Part shown: piece after piece, positions 34,698 to 44,112 of the stretch
Layout: every line of letters starts with the position of its first letter
How positions within the stretch are numbered: position 1 is the first letter of the stretch
Assembly (NCBI GenBank): GCA_963696495.1
Contig: CAVOKJ010000002.1
Coordinates: 806,001 to 870,000, forward strand
DNA length: 64,000 nucleotides
Direction of reading: 5' to 3'
Source: Bog-756 sp963696495
GTDB taxonomy: Bacteria > Actinomycetota > Acidimicrobiia > Acidimicrobiales > RAAP-2
Made by a program: the position numbers and the translations under genes
Notes under the pieces: generated by a model
Database searches by the model: none
What the model was told of the DNA's origin: nothing
What the model saw: the letters and a program-made list of their open reading frames with translations, nothing else

Positions 34698-35869
34698 GCC
34701 ATCAACTGGCGGGGCTGGCTGAAGGCGAGCACGGCACGGAGCCGGTCCTCCCGCCGGTAGAGGGCCACGAACTTCCCCTCGTCGAGGGATCCGCCCACCA
34801 CCACGACCTCGTCGTCAGGGCCCGGCAGACCGATGACCTGGATCTTCGTCTGGTACTGGTCCGACCAGAAGAAGGGCACGGGGTCGTAGGGCTGGGCGCC
34901 GGCCGTCCCGGCGATGAGGTTGCGGGCCGCCGCCGCACCACCCTCGGCGGCATTGGTCCAGTGCTCCACCCGTATCCGCTCGCCGAGGGACGGGTGGCGC
35001 CAGCGGGCGACGTCACCCGCACCCACCACCCGGTCCCCGGCGAACAGGGACTCATCGCACACCACCCCGTCGTCGACGGACAGGCCCGAGCCCTCGAGCC
35101 AGTCCACGGCGGGGACGACGCCGATGCCCACCACCACGAGGTCGGCGTCGAGGTCGGTGCCGTCGGTCAGGCGCACCACCACCGGATGGGGTGCCCCGGG
35201 GGCGGAGGACAGCCGGTCCACGCCGACTCCGGTGAGCAGCGTGACGCCCTCGGACCGATGGAGGCGGGCACACGCCTCGCCCATCTGCGCACCGAGCACC
35301 CGGCCGAGGGGAGTGGGCAGCGCCTCGACCACCGTCACCGACGCCCCGAGTCCGTGGCAGGTGGCAGCCACCTCCGAGCCGATGAATCCGGCCCCGATCA
35401 CCACGAGCCTCGCCCCCTCCCCCACCGCGGCGAGCTCGGCCCTGATGGCCAGGCAGTCGTCCAGAGTGCGCAGCGCCCAGACCTTGGGTACGCCGTCCGT
35501 GCCGGGAAGCGACCGGGCCGTGGCTCCGGTGGCCACGATCAGTCCGTCGTAGTGCAGCTCGCTGCCGTCATTGCACGACAGGATGCGGGCGTCGTTGTCG
35601 ACCGACACGGCGCGACGACCCAGCCGGAACTCGAGACCCAGCGTGTCGAGCTTCTCCGGAGCATGATGGTGGATCCGTTCGACGTCCCACTTGCCCGCCA
35701 GGAGCTGCTTGGACAGGGGCGGTCGGTCGTAGGGGGCGTGCAGCTCGTCGCCGATGATGATGATCGGACCGGTGTGGCGTTCGTGGCGCAGCTCCTCGGC
35801 GGCCCGCAGTCCGGCCAGTGAGGCTCCGACCACGACGGCGGTCGCGTCGGACGGAAGGGGTTCGCTCAT
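34634..35869 (-). CDS. NAD(P)/FAD ferredoxin reductase (BphA4/AIF type)
   Basis: 411-residue pyridine-nucleotide-disulfide-fold reductase passing electrons from NAD(P)H to a ferredoxin. First FAD motif VVVGASLAGLRAAEELR, YDRPPLSKQLLAG, ATGATARSLPG, the NAD motif VVIGAGFIGSEVAATCHGLG, and FAGDRVVGAGDVARW, ending with the reductase C-terminal domain (FFWSDQYQTKIQVIG). It is the best candidate in the window to serve the P450-ferredoxin pair at 7.3-8.7 kb. Starts at ATG 35869 or 35878 are possible; neither has a strong ribosome binding site. Its 3' end overlaps the transglutaminase gene by 64 bp. Confidence 0.92.
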   Translation of the reverse strand: MSEPLPSDATAVVVGASLAGLRAAEELRHERHTGPIIIIGDELHAPYDRPPLSKQLLAGKWDVERIHHHAPEKLDTLGLEFRLGRRAVSVDNDARILSCNDGSELHYDGLIVATGATARSLPGTDGVPKVWALRTLDDCLAIRAELAAVGEGARLVVIGAGFIGSEVAATCHGLGASVTVVEALPTPLGRVLGAQMGEACARLHRSEGVTLLTGVGVDRLSSAPGAPHPVVVRLTDGTDLDADLVVVGIGVVPAVDWLEGSGLSVDDGVVCDESLFAGDRVVGAGDVARWRHPSLGERIRVEHWTNAAEGGAAAARNLIAGTAGAQPYDPVPFFWSDQYQTKIQVIGLPGPDDEVVVVGGSLDEGKFVALYRREDRLRAVLAFSQPRQLMAYRPLLAAGASFDEALAVSTP

Positions 35870-35965
35870 GGCCGGCATCGTAGGTCCGGCACCGGCCGAC
35901 CGGGACCACCGGCGCTCACCGCCGTCGTCCCGATCACGTGCGCTCACCGCGCACCCGGCCGCCGC

Positions 35966-36715
35966 TCACCGGCCGAACATCGTCATCCACTGCTCGGGTG
36001 TGCGCAGCCGGAAGACGTAGTTGTGCGAGCGGGTGTGCCCCATGGTGGCCGACGGCTCGGGCGAGTACAGGTGGCCCGGGAACAGCACCGTGTCATCGGG
36101 CACCCGGGCCAGGCGGGTGGTCAGCGACTCGTACATGGCCTCCGGGTCTCCCCCGGGCAGGTCGGTCCGGCCACAGCCATCGAGGAACAGGGTGTCCCCG
36201 GCCACGAGGCGTCCGTCGACCAGGAAGCACTGGCTGCCCGGCGTGTGACCGGGGGTGTGCAGCAGGGTGACGGGGATCCCACCGACGTCGATCACCTCGC
36301 CTCCGGCGTGGGTGACGAGGTCCTCCTCGCCGACCCCCGTGGAGCGGGAGACCCAGGGGGCTTCGGCCGCCTGCACGTGGATCGGCACCGCGGCCAGCTC
36401 GAGCAACCGGGTGATGCCCTCGATGCCCCAGCCCATCATGTCGCCGCCGACGTGGTCCGGGTGATAGTGGGTGGCCAGCGCACCCACGCACGTCATGCCG
36501 TCGGCGGCCAGGATCCCGAGGAGCTCGTCGACGCCGTAGGCCGGGTCGATGACCACCGCCTCACCGGTCGACCGGTCGCCGAGCAGATACACGAAGTTGA
36601 CCATCTGGCGTGCGATCTGGTCGTCGGCGGCGAAGTCCCGTCCGGCCAGCAGCTGGCGGAAGTAGAGCCGATCGTTCGACGGTGGGTCAGCGGGGTCCGG
36701 GGTTGCGTCGGTCAC
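35966..36715 (-). CDS. Metallo-beta-lactamase-fold hydrolase
   Basis: 249-residue MBL-fold enzyme. Zinc ligands are in HYHPDHVGGD (His-83, His-85, Asp-87, His-88), HTPGHTPGSQ and GDTLFLDGCG, with a late FPGHLY His. The GCGRTDLPGGD segment is common to glyoxalase-II-like and persulfide-dioxygenase-like proteins; either thioester hydrolysis or sulfur oxidation is possible. It begins at GTG 36715 and ends 96 bp upstream of the reductase start, same strand. Upstream lies a 297-bp gap shared with a divergent CoA ligase. Confidence 0.92.
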   Translation of the reverse strand: MTDATPDPADPPSNDRLYFRQLLAGRDFAADDQIARQMVNFVYLLGDRSTGEAVVIDPAYGVDELLGILAADGMTCVGALATHYHPDHVGGDMMGWGIEGITRLLELAAVPIHVQAAEAPWVSRSTGVGEEDLVTHAGGEVIDVGGIPVTLLHTPGHTPGSQCFLVDGRLVAGDTLFLDGCGRTDLPGGDPEAMYESLTTRLARVPDDTVLFPGHLYSPEPSATMGHTRSHNYVFRLRTPEQWMTMFGR

Positions 36716-37012
36716 CGGACCACCTTACGGGGGAAGCTGCCACCGGCGAGGCACTCGACGTCACCGCCGTCCGCGTGACCATCGGGTGAGCCACGCCACG
36801 GTGATGGGGGCTACCATCGTGGCGGCCGCACGACGGACCAACCGGGGGTCCCGGTCAGCGGGGTCCCGGCGGCCAGCGAGGCTGGCGGCAGGTGGGCCCG
36901 GCCGAAGATGGGCTGGCGGGCACAATCCTGGTCGGTGGTGGAGTGGGCCGGGACCGGTCCGGTTCGATTGGACGACAGCACCACATCGGTGAGCGAAGGA
37001 GGAGGCGTCGCT

Positions 37013-38614
37013 ATGGCTCGATCAGGGATGGACCCGGGGCAGAGCGGTGGGGCGGAGTACCGGACCGCGACCGCCATGCTGCGGGAGTGGGCGACGACGA
37101 CGCCCGATGCTCCGATGCTGACCCTCGGGGACATCACCCTCAGCTGGGCCGAGATCTACGGGCGGTCCAAGCAGGTGAGCCGGTCGCTGGCCGCGGCCGG
37201 GGTGACCGCCGGGGATCGCGTGGCCTTCCTCGACAAGAACGGGATCGAGTTCTTCGAGGTGTTCTTCGGCTGCGCCCTCATGGGGGCCGTCACCGTGGCG
37301 GTGAACTGGCGCCTGGCCCCGGGCGAGATGGCCGCCATCATCGAGGACGCCCAGGCCCCGGTGGTCTTCTACGGACCCGAGTTCGAGGCGACAGTGAAAG
37401 AGATCGACCCCCTGGTGGACGGTGTCCGCCAGTGGGTGCCGCTCGACCGCATGGCCGAGTGGCGGGACCCGGCGGGCATGGGCGCTGCCCCGGACCCGGG
37501 ATTCGAGCCCGGCGCCGACGAGGTGGTCACCCAGCTCTACACCTCGGGGACCACGGGCCTGCCCAAGGGGGCCATGATCTCGGGCCGGAACATCTCGTGC
37601 ATCCTGACCGAGGCCGATCGTGTCTTCCATATCGGCTCGGACACGGTGTCGCTCGTGGCGATGCCCCTCTTCCACATCGGGGGGTCGGGCTGGGCGCTCT
37701 GCGGCATGTCACGGGGGGGCCACTCGGTGATCATCCGTGACATCGAGCCGGTCGAGGCGCTGCATTTGATCGAGCGGCACCGGGTCACCGAGACCTTCGT
37801 CGTGCCGGCGGTCCTGATGTTCCTGTTGTCCACGCCCGAGTTGTCCGGTACCGACGTGTCGTCCCTGCGAACCGTCTTCTACGGTGCGTCGCCCATCAGC
37901 GAGGACGTACTCGTGCGATCGATGGACGCGCTGGGATGCGACTTCGCCCAGGTCTACGGGCTCACCGAGACGACAGGGGCGATCACCTCCCTGATGCCGG
38001 CCGACCACGACCCGAATGGGCCGCGCTCGTCGTTGCTCCGCTCGGCCGGCCGCCCCTTCGACCACGTGCAGCTGAGGATCGTCGATGCCGGCACCGGCGA
38101 GGACCTGCCGACCGGCGAGGTCGGCGAGGTGTGGGCACGGTCCGACCAGAACATGCTGGGCTACTGGAACAAGCCTGAGGAGACGTCCTCGGTCCTCTCC
38201 GACGACGGCTGGTTCCGGACCGGCGACGCCGGGTGGCTCGACGCCGACGGCTACCTGTTCCTGCACGACAGGATCAAGGACATGATCGTGTCGGGCGGCG
38301 AGAACGTCTACCCGGCAGAGGTCGAGAACGCCCTTCTCTCCCATCCCCGGGTGGTCGATGCCGCCGTCATCGGGGTACCTGACGACAAATGGGGCGAGAC
38401 GGTCAAGGCCATCGTCGTCAGTGCCCCCGGGTCACCGGACGACGAGGAGCTGGCGACGGACATCATCGCCGCCACACGGTCGCGCCTGGCCCACTACAAG
38501 TGCCCGACCTCGGTCGACTTCGTGGACGCCCTCCCCCGCAACCCATCGGGCAAGGTGCTCAAACGTGAGCTACGGCAGCCCTACTGGCAGGAGGGCGGTC
38601 GGAACATCCACTGA
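37013..38614 (+). CDS. AMP-dependent acyl-CoA synthetase (FadD-type)
   Basis: 533-residue ANL ligase forming acyl-CoA via acyl-AMP. Motifs: LYTSGTTGLPKGAMISGRN, FYGASPISEDVL, QVYGLTETTGAIT, GWFRTGDAGWLDADGYLF, KDMIVSGGENVYPAEVENAL and PRNPSGKVLKRELRQ with the catalytic Lys. It resembles general long-chain FadD proteins. ATG 37013 has the strong AAGGAGGAGG upstream; an in-frame start 105 bp earlier lacks one. It stands alone, convergent with xseB. Confidence 0.93.
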   Translation: MARSGMDPGQSGGAEYRTATAMLREWATTTPDAPMLTLGDITLSWAEIYGRSKQVSRSLAAAGVTAGDRVAFLDKNGIEFFEVFFGCALMGAVTVAVNWRLAPGEMAAIIEDAQAPVVFYGPEFEATVKEIDPLVDGVRQWVPLDRMAEWRDPAGMGAAPDPGFEPGADEVVTQLYTSGTTGLPKGAMISGRNISCILTEADRVFHIGSDTVSLVAMPLFHIGGSGWALCGMSRGGHSVIIRDIEPVEALHLIERHRVTETFVVPAVLMFLLSTPELSGTDVSSLRTVFYGASPISEDVLVRSMDALGCDFAQVYGLTETTGAITSLMPADHDPNGPRSSLLRSAGRPFDHVQLRIVDAGTGEDLPTGEVGEVWARSDQNMLGYWNKPEETSSVLSDDGWFRTGDAGWLDADGYLFLHDRIKDMIVSGGENVYPAEVENALLSHPRVVDAAVIGVPDDKWGETVKAIVVSAPGSPDDEELATDIIAATRSRLAHYKCPTSVDFVDALPRNPSGKVLKRELRQPYWQEGGRNIH

Positions 38615-38674
38615 TGCCGGGGCGGGTCCAGTGCCCGGTGGAGGTCGGCCGGGTGGCCGATGGCCGGCGACCGC

Positions 38675-39049
38675 TCAGAAGAGGCCGGGTGACGGCTGAT
38701 CGTCGCCATCGGAGGTCGAACCGAATCGATGGTCGTCCTCACCGTCTCCGATGTCGACCTCGAAGACCTCGACCACCGTCGTCTCGGTCTGTCCGATGGC
38801 CTCCAGACGGGGCACGAGCTCCTCGACCTGGATGCGGGTCCTCCGCAATCGGCGGTCGAGCTCGTCCACGATGTCGGTGGCCCGCTGCAGCTGGTCGACC
38901 AGGCGGTCGACGTCGATCACCCCGGTCTCGAACTCCTCGATGATGGCATCGAGCTCGGCCCCCGCGTCCGAGTAGCTCAGATCGGTCAGTCCGGAGATCT
39001 CCTCTTCGGGCTCTCCCCTGCCGCGCTGGCCCCCACGTGTCGTCGCCAT
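38675..39049 (-). CDS. xseB: Exodeoxyribonuclease VII small subunit XseB
   Basis: 124 residues. The XseB core (SYSDAGAELDAIIEEFE, VDVDRLVDQLQRATDIV read here as VIDVDRLVDQLQRA, ELDRRLRRTRIQVEEL) forms the helical hairpin that binds XseA. It has an acidic C-terminal extension (GDGEDDHRFGSTSDGDDQ) longer than the usual 70-80 residue family members. The start codon shares a base with the xseA stop (TGATG), so the two subunits are made together. Confidence 0.9.
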   Translation of the reverse strand: MATTRGGQRGRGEPEEEISGLTDLSYSDAGAELDAIIEEFETGVIDVDRLVDQLQRATDIVDELDRRLRRTRIQVEELVPRLEAIGQTETTVVEVFEVDIGDGEDDHRFGSTSDGDDQPSPGLF

Positions 39050-40503
39050 CACCGCATCCCTTCGTCGTCGTCCGTGCCTGCCTCCGAAACTGCACCGGCC
39101 GGCTCCACCACCGTCGAGGCCACCTGACCGTCGGTCAGCCGGGTGTAGAGGAGCGAGCCGGAACCGACCTCGGAAACCGATCGCACCACCCGGCCGGAGG
39201 CATCGCGGGTCACCGAGTAGCCGCGCTCGAGCTGACGCTGGTAATCGTACGCCCCCAGCAGCCGCCGCCACTGGCCGATCCGCAGCTCCTCTGTCTCCAG
39301 ACGGCGACGTGGCTGGACGGCCAGTCGGCCGGCCTGCACCACCAGACCGCGCTCGCCGGCTTCGAGGGAACGAACGGCTGACTTGGCCAGCACCCCACCG
39401 CGGCCGACGAGTTGACGGGCGTGGACCTCCGTCTGCCCCCGAGCACCGCCCCGCAATGTGCGCGCCCGATGGACCAGCCGTTCCGACTGTCGGTCGATCT
39501 GCGAGCGCGACCCGATGACCACACGCTGGCGCCAGTGATCGATCGAGCGATCGGTCCGAGCCAACTGTTGGGTGGCCAGGCGGGCGACCACCTGTCCGGC
39601 GTCGACGGCGGTCCGCCAGTAGTCGGAGGCGATCCGGGCCAGTTCCTGGCCGCACTCGGTCGGGGTGATGAACGAGCGGTTGGCCACCTCGTCGGACACC
39701 GACTGGTCACCGGTGTGTCCGATGCCGGTCCACACCGGCGTGTCGGAGGTGGCGATGGCCCGTGCGACCGGCTCGGCGTCGAACGTGGCCATGTCGGCCT
39801 TGGAGCCGCCGCCCCGGACCACGACGAGCACGTCGCACCGCTGCGCCTGCAGTTGGCGGACGGCGGCCGCCACGGAGCGCGCCGCCCCCCGGCCCTGGAC
39901 CTCGGTCGGCGCCACGACGACGTCGAACGCCATGCCCGACGCATCGAGGCCGCCGAGGAAGTCGCGGTACCCCTCGGTTCCGGGGCTGGCCACCAGGCCG
40001 ATCCGGAGCGGCACCCGTGGGACGGGGATCCGGCGGTTCCGGTCGAACAGGCCCTCGTCGACCAGGGCCTTGATCAGGCGGGCCCGCTCGGCGGCGACCT
40101 TGCCCAACAGGGCGTCGGTGTCCAGCTCGGAGAGCACGAAACTGATGTCCCCCCGGGGCTTGTACAGCTGCACCTCGCCCTTGACCCGGACCACGAGTCC
40201 GGCGTCGAGGGCGATGCCCAGCCGATCGAGTGCGGTGCGGACCCGCCTCCAGCGGCTCGACCAACACACGACCTTCAGCACCGGCGTGCCGCTGTCCCGG
40301 GCGTTCGACGGGTCGACGAGGTCCATATAGCAGTGCCCGCGGGCGCTGACGTTGAAGGAGCGGACCTCGCCGGACACCCACACCTCGCCCGGGAGCGCCC
40401 CCTTGAGGGCACGGTCGATGCGCAGGTACAGGGCGCCGATCGAGAGGGAGTCGGCCTCCTGAACCGGCGATCCGGAACCGCTGGCGGTCGAAGCACGGGG
40501 CAC
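39049..40503 (-). CDS. xseA: Exodeoxyribonuclease VII large subunit XseA
   Basis: 484 residues: N-terminal OB fold (LPGEVWVSGEVRSFNVSARG, KPRGDISFVLSEL), the catalytic core with IGLVASPGTEGYRDFLGGL, RGGGSKADMATFDAEPVARA, and GIGHTGDQSVSDEVANRSF, then a long helical region and ERGYSVTRDASGRVVRS. The complex degrades single-stranded DNA in both directions. It starts at GTG 40503. It is followed directly by xseB. The usual actinobacterial upstream neighbour ispH is absent; rnpB lies on the opposite strand instead. Confidence 0.95.
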   Translation of the reverse strand: MPRASTASGSGSPVQEADSLSIGALYLRIDRALKGALPGEVWVSGEVRSFNVSARGHCYMDLVDPSNARDSGTPVLKVVCWSSRWRRVRTALDRLGIALDAGLVVRVKGEVQLYKPRGDISFVLSELDTDALLGKVAAERARLIKALVDEGLFDRNRRIPVPRVPLRIGLVASPGTEGYRDFLGGLDASGMAFDVVVAPTEVQGRGAARSVAAAVRQLQAQRCDVLVVVRGGGSKADMATFDAEPVARAIATSDTPVWTGIGHTGDQSVSDEVANRSFITPTECGQELARIASDYWRTAVDAGQVVARLATQQLARTDRSIDHWRQRVVIGSRSQIDRQSERLVHRARTLRGGARGQTEVHARQLVGRGGVLAKSAVRSLEAGERGLVVQAGRLAVQPRRRLETEELRIGQWRRLLGAYDYQRQLERGYSVTRDASGRVVRSVSEVGSGSLLYTRLTDGQVASTVVEPAGAVSEAGTDDDEGMR

Positions 40504-40592
40504 GGCGACAGATTAGGGCCACCCTGTGACCGTCCCGACCCAGCGGGTCACGGGGGCTGGTCGGGCACGGACCTGGCCATGCGTGGGATGAT

Positions 40593-40998
<406 letters not shown>

Positions 40999-41300
40999 GG
41001 CCGCTCGACAGCCATTTCTAGACATCGAGCTGGTTCCTTGCGTGTCCCTACGGCCATCACTGGCCCGACAGTGATGGCGAGACACGCCGGTGTGGCCTCG
41101 TGCTCGCCGGGGTCGACGGGCGCCACGCCGTCTAGAACTTTGTGTAGAGGAGATCCTCACACACCCTCATCGAGCAGCCGGGCGGGCCTGCTGGCGGTCT
41201 CCAGCAGCGAATGGGACGAGGAACGCACGGCTGCACTGGCTCCGTCCCTTGTTGTGCGCTCCGTCGACCGGTGCAGAGCAGGTGACCTTCAGCCGGGGGA
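40999..41300. other. Gene-free gap between rnpB and the acyltransferase stop
   Basis: 302 bp without a convincing gene. Less GC-rich than its neighbours. A short inverted element TGTGTAGAGGAGATCCTCACACA lies near 41141-41165 and could help terminate transcription from rnpB or the convergent acyltransferase gene. Nothing else seen. Confidence 0.5.
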
Positions 41301-43655
41301 TCAGTTCGCCACCCGGATCGATGTCCCCTTGCCGCTGCTGTGATGGCCGGCGGCGTCAAAGGCCACACTGCGCAGGGTGTAGTGGCCGTTCGGCACGGTG
41401 GTCGTGTTCCAGAAAAAGGGCCACTCTTGGGTGAACTGCACGGTGGCGATGAGTCGATCGTGCAACGCCCCACCGGTGAGGAAGAACTCGACCTTGGACA
41501 CTCCGACGTGGTACGGCGCGGTGGCGAGCACCAGCTGTGTGCCCTTCACCGACGTTCCGTTTCGCGGAAGGACCACCGTGGTCACCGGGAGGGGTTGGGT
41601 CGTTGGATGCAAGCCGGGGATCCCCAAGCGGGGTAGTAGCCAGCGTGCCACCGATAACGAACCGTCGGCAGAGTAGTGCGCCCCATCTGTCCGCATGCCC
41701 ACCCCGTTCGTGACCAGCGGGCACGGTGGCCCGTTGGGACAGACGAGAGCGGACAGATCGACCACCTTGACGTGCGGCTGGGTGGCCGCGAACTTCGTCA
41801 CGAGTGCATTCAAGCGAGCAAAGTCCTGGTCGTCGGGGGTCAGGCCCGTAGGTTTCCCGAGGTTGGCGAACGGTGGCTGGGTCAGCATGACCACGGTGGC
41901 CCCCGTTGCCGTGAACTGTTCTACCCGGCTCCTGATTCGCTGGACCACATAGGCGCTCCACTGAGGGGTGCCCGGGGTCAGGATTTTCCCGTCGGCGCTG
42001 TCGCCCACGACCAGAGCCATCCTCTCCCAGGTGCTGGCCCACAGGACGACGTTCGGATGCCCCGTCCGGAGGACGTGCGTCTCGATGGCGTCGGCGCGGC
42101 TCTGGCAGTACCTCGTCTCGGCGTAGACGTTCCTGCCGTTGATGAAGTACGGGGCGATCTGTCCGCTCACCACGCCACAGCCGATGAGCGCGGCATCTTC
42201 CACCTGGACGCCCTCCGGGGACCCGACGGCTTCGAGTCCCGGCAGCATGGTGCACGCGGTGGAGTCTCCGATCAGCATGACCCGGGCGACGACTCGCTGG
42301 GTTGCCGCCGGGCCGGTGCCCATCAGGGAAGCAAGTTGCGATTTGGTCGGGGGTGGGCAGGTGGTGTTGGTCTTCAGTCCGGCGAGGCCAGGAACCGCCA
42401 GGGTTCCCTGGTCGTGGAGATGGAGCTCGAGGTTGGCCACTGCCAGGCTGGAGAGGACCAGGCATCCGCCCAGGACCAGACTCGCCCACCGTCTGGTGAC
42501 GAGATACCGGCTCCGCCGGATGGGGTTCTCGATCAGGCGGTAGGTGAGGACGGCCAGACCGAGCGACACGAGCACCCAGACCAGGGATTCGGCGGTGGAC
42601 AAGCTGTCCGTCCCTCGCCGCTCGGTGGCAATGGTGAGTACCGGCCAGTGCCAGAGATACCACGAGTAGGAGACCAAGCCGATCCATTGCAGTGTTTTCA
42701 CCCGCAGGAGTGCCTCGACGCCGAACGCCGGTTGGGCGACACCTCCGGCGATGACCATCGCTGCACCCACGACCGGGAGGGCGACCACCCAGCCCGGATA
42801 CGAGGTGGCCGAGGTGTAGAGGTGGGCAGCACACAGGATGGCTGCGAAGCCCAGCCACGAGAGGACAGCGGCGCGTCGGGCCGGCAGGCGCCGCAGGCTG
42901 ACGGTGCACACGGCCACCAGCCCCCCCAGGGCCAACTCCCATGCCCGGGGGAAGGGAGAGAAGAAGGCGGCAGTCGGATCGGCCGAGGTCTGGACGATCG
43001 AATCGATGAACGATGCGACCACCACGAGGCTGAGGACGATCCCGAGACGACGTCGCAGCGACAGGCCCCACGACAGTCTCCCGATGGCCAAGAAGATGGC
43101 CGGATAGACCAGATAGAACTGCTCCTCGACGGCCAGCGACCAGTAATTCTGGAGCACGGACGGGGGTAGCTGGGAAGCCAGGTAGTTGGTCCCGCTGGCG
43201 ACGAAGTGAAAGTTCACCAGAAAGATCGACGCCCAGATGCCATCGGTGGCCGTCTGGTTTCCGCTGATCGGACCGAGGGCCAGGTACGAGGCGATGACCG
43301 CCACGATGATGACCAGGGTGGCGGCCGGGATGATGCGTCGGGCGCGTCGCCCGTAGAAGGCCCGCAGCGACGTCGAACCGGTGGACCCGTGCTCGCGGAG
43401 CAGAACGCCGGTGATCACAAAACCGGAGATCACGAAGAAGACGTCGACGCCCACGTACCCACCGCCGACGCCCGGGACGTGGGAGTGGAACAACACGACG
43501 AGCAGGATCGCCACGGCCCGGAGGCCCTGGACGTCGGGACGGAACCTCCGGTCCTCCGGTGCCGTCCCCGCTTCGAGATCCGGCTGACGGGGGTCGCTTC
43601 GGGCCGGCGCCGGGGGGTGCACTACCATCTCGGGCTCTGCACGGGTCCACCGCAT
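41301..43655 (-). CDS. Membrane O-acyltransferase with SGNH and Ig-like domains (OafB type)
   Basis: 784 residues in three parts. (1) Acyltransferase-3 domain with about ten membrane helices: FRPDVQGLRAVAILLVVLFH with the catalytic His, GYVGVDVFFVISGFVITG, FYGRRARRIIPAA, NYWSLAVEEQFYLVYP. (2) An extracytoplasmic SGNH hydrolase-like domain near 455-680 with MLIGDSTACTML and DGAHYSADG (Asp/His). (3) A C-terminal Ig-like (Big_7-type) domain, near 690-784, with VSKVEFFLTGG and NTTTVPNGHYTL. Such proteins add acetyl groups to surface sugars. The extra Ig domain is unusual and may hold substrate at the wall. ATG 43655 or 43628 may start it. Confidence 0.92.
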   Translation of the reverse strand: MRWTRAEPEMVVHPPAPARSDPRQPDLEAGTAPEDRRFRPDVQGLRAVAILLVVLFHSHVPGVGGGYVGVDVFFVISGFVITGVLLREHGSTGSTSLRAFYGRRARRIIPAATLVIIVAVIASYLALGPISGNQTATDGIWASIFLVNFHFVASGTNYLASQLPPSVLQNYWSLAVEEQFYLVYPAIFLAIGRLSWGLSLRRRLGIVLSLVVVASFIDSIVQTSADPTAAFFSPFPRAWELALGGLVAVCTVSLRRLPARRAAVLSWLGFAAILCAAHLYTSATSYPGWVVALPVVGAAMVIAGGVAQPAFGVEALLRVKTLQWIGLVSYSWYLWHWPVLTIATERRGTDSLSTAESLVWVLVSLGLAVLTYRLIENPIRRSRYLVTRRWASLVLGGCLVLSSLAVANLELHLHDQGTLAVPGLAGLKTNTTCPPPTKSQLASLMGTGPAATQRVVARVMLIGDSTACTMLPGLEAVGSPEGVQVEDAALIGCGVVSGQIAPYFINGRNVYAETRYCQSRADAIETHVLRTGHPNVVLWASTWERMALVVGDSADGKILTPGTPQWSAYVVQRIRSRVEQFTATGATVVMLTQPPFANLGKPTGLTPDDQDFARLNALVTKFAATQPHVKVVDLSALVCPNGPPCPLVTNGVGMRTDGAHYSADGSLSVARWLLPRLGIPGLHPTTQPLPVTTVVLPRNGTSVKGTQLVLATAPYHVGVSKVEFFLTGGALHDRLIATVQFTQEWPFFWNTTTVPNGHYTLRSVAFDAAGHHSSGKGTSIRVAN

Positions 43656-44112
43656 GGGCAGGCGGTGATCGGTGCCGGGGGCGTTGCCTCCCGTTGCCGA
43701 TCGTCAGGTGTCATCGGGCCACGGGGAGACCGGTGGTCCGCAGCCCGGGCGGTGCCACCGGGGGGGTGCCGTCCGGCGCCGACCCGCCCCGGTGGGCCTG
43801 GGCCTGACCAGCGGCGCCGCCGCCTGGCGCATCCTGTCCTGCCGACAGGACATCTTCGTGCACCGGGGAAGAGTAACACCGAGAATTGTCGAGTACGCCA
43901 ACGGCGCACGCCGCGACGAGCTCTCGGACGGTGAGCCGACCGCGGCCCCTCGAACGGGCGACGGTGCAATCGGGTGACCACTGAAGAAGGCGAGCAGCAT
44001 CGACCACTCGAGAGCCGGCCCCGTTCCCCGACCGGCGTCACCGCCCGAGCTCGAGGACTGGCAGGGGTCCCAGCGCTCCCGGGGTCGCGGCGACCCTCGT
44101 GGGGCAGAACAG
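43656..44112. other. 457-bp intergenic gap with a perfect hairpin at 43835-43852
   Basis: No convincing gene. TGTCCTG-CCGA-CAGGACA (43835-43852) forms a perfect 7-bp stem with a 4-nt loop; it may be a terminator for the gene at 44113 or an operator upstream of the acyltransferase. The next 100 bp are AT-richer and may hold the acyltransferase promoter. Confidence 0.5.
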
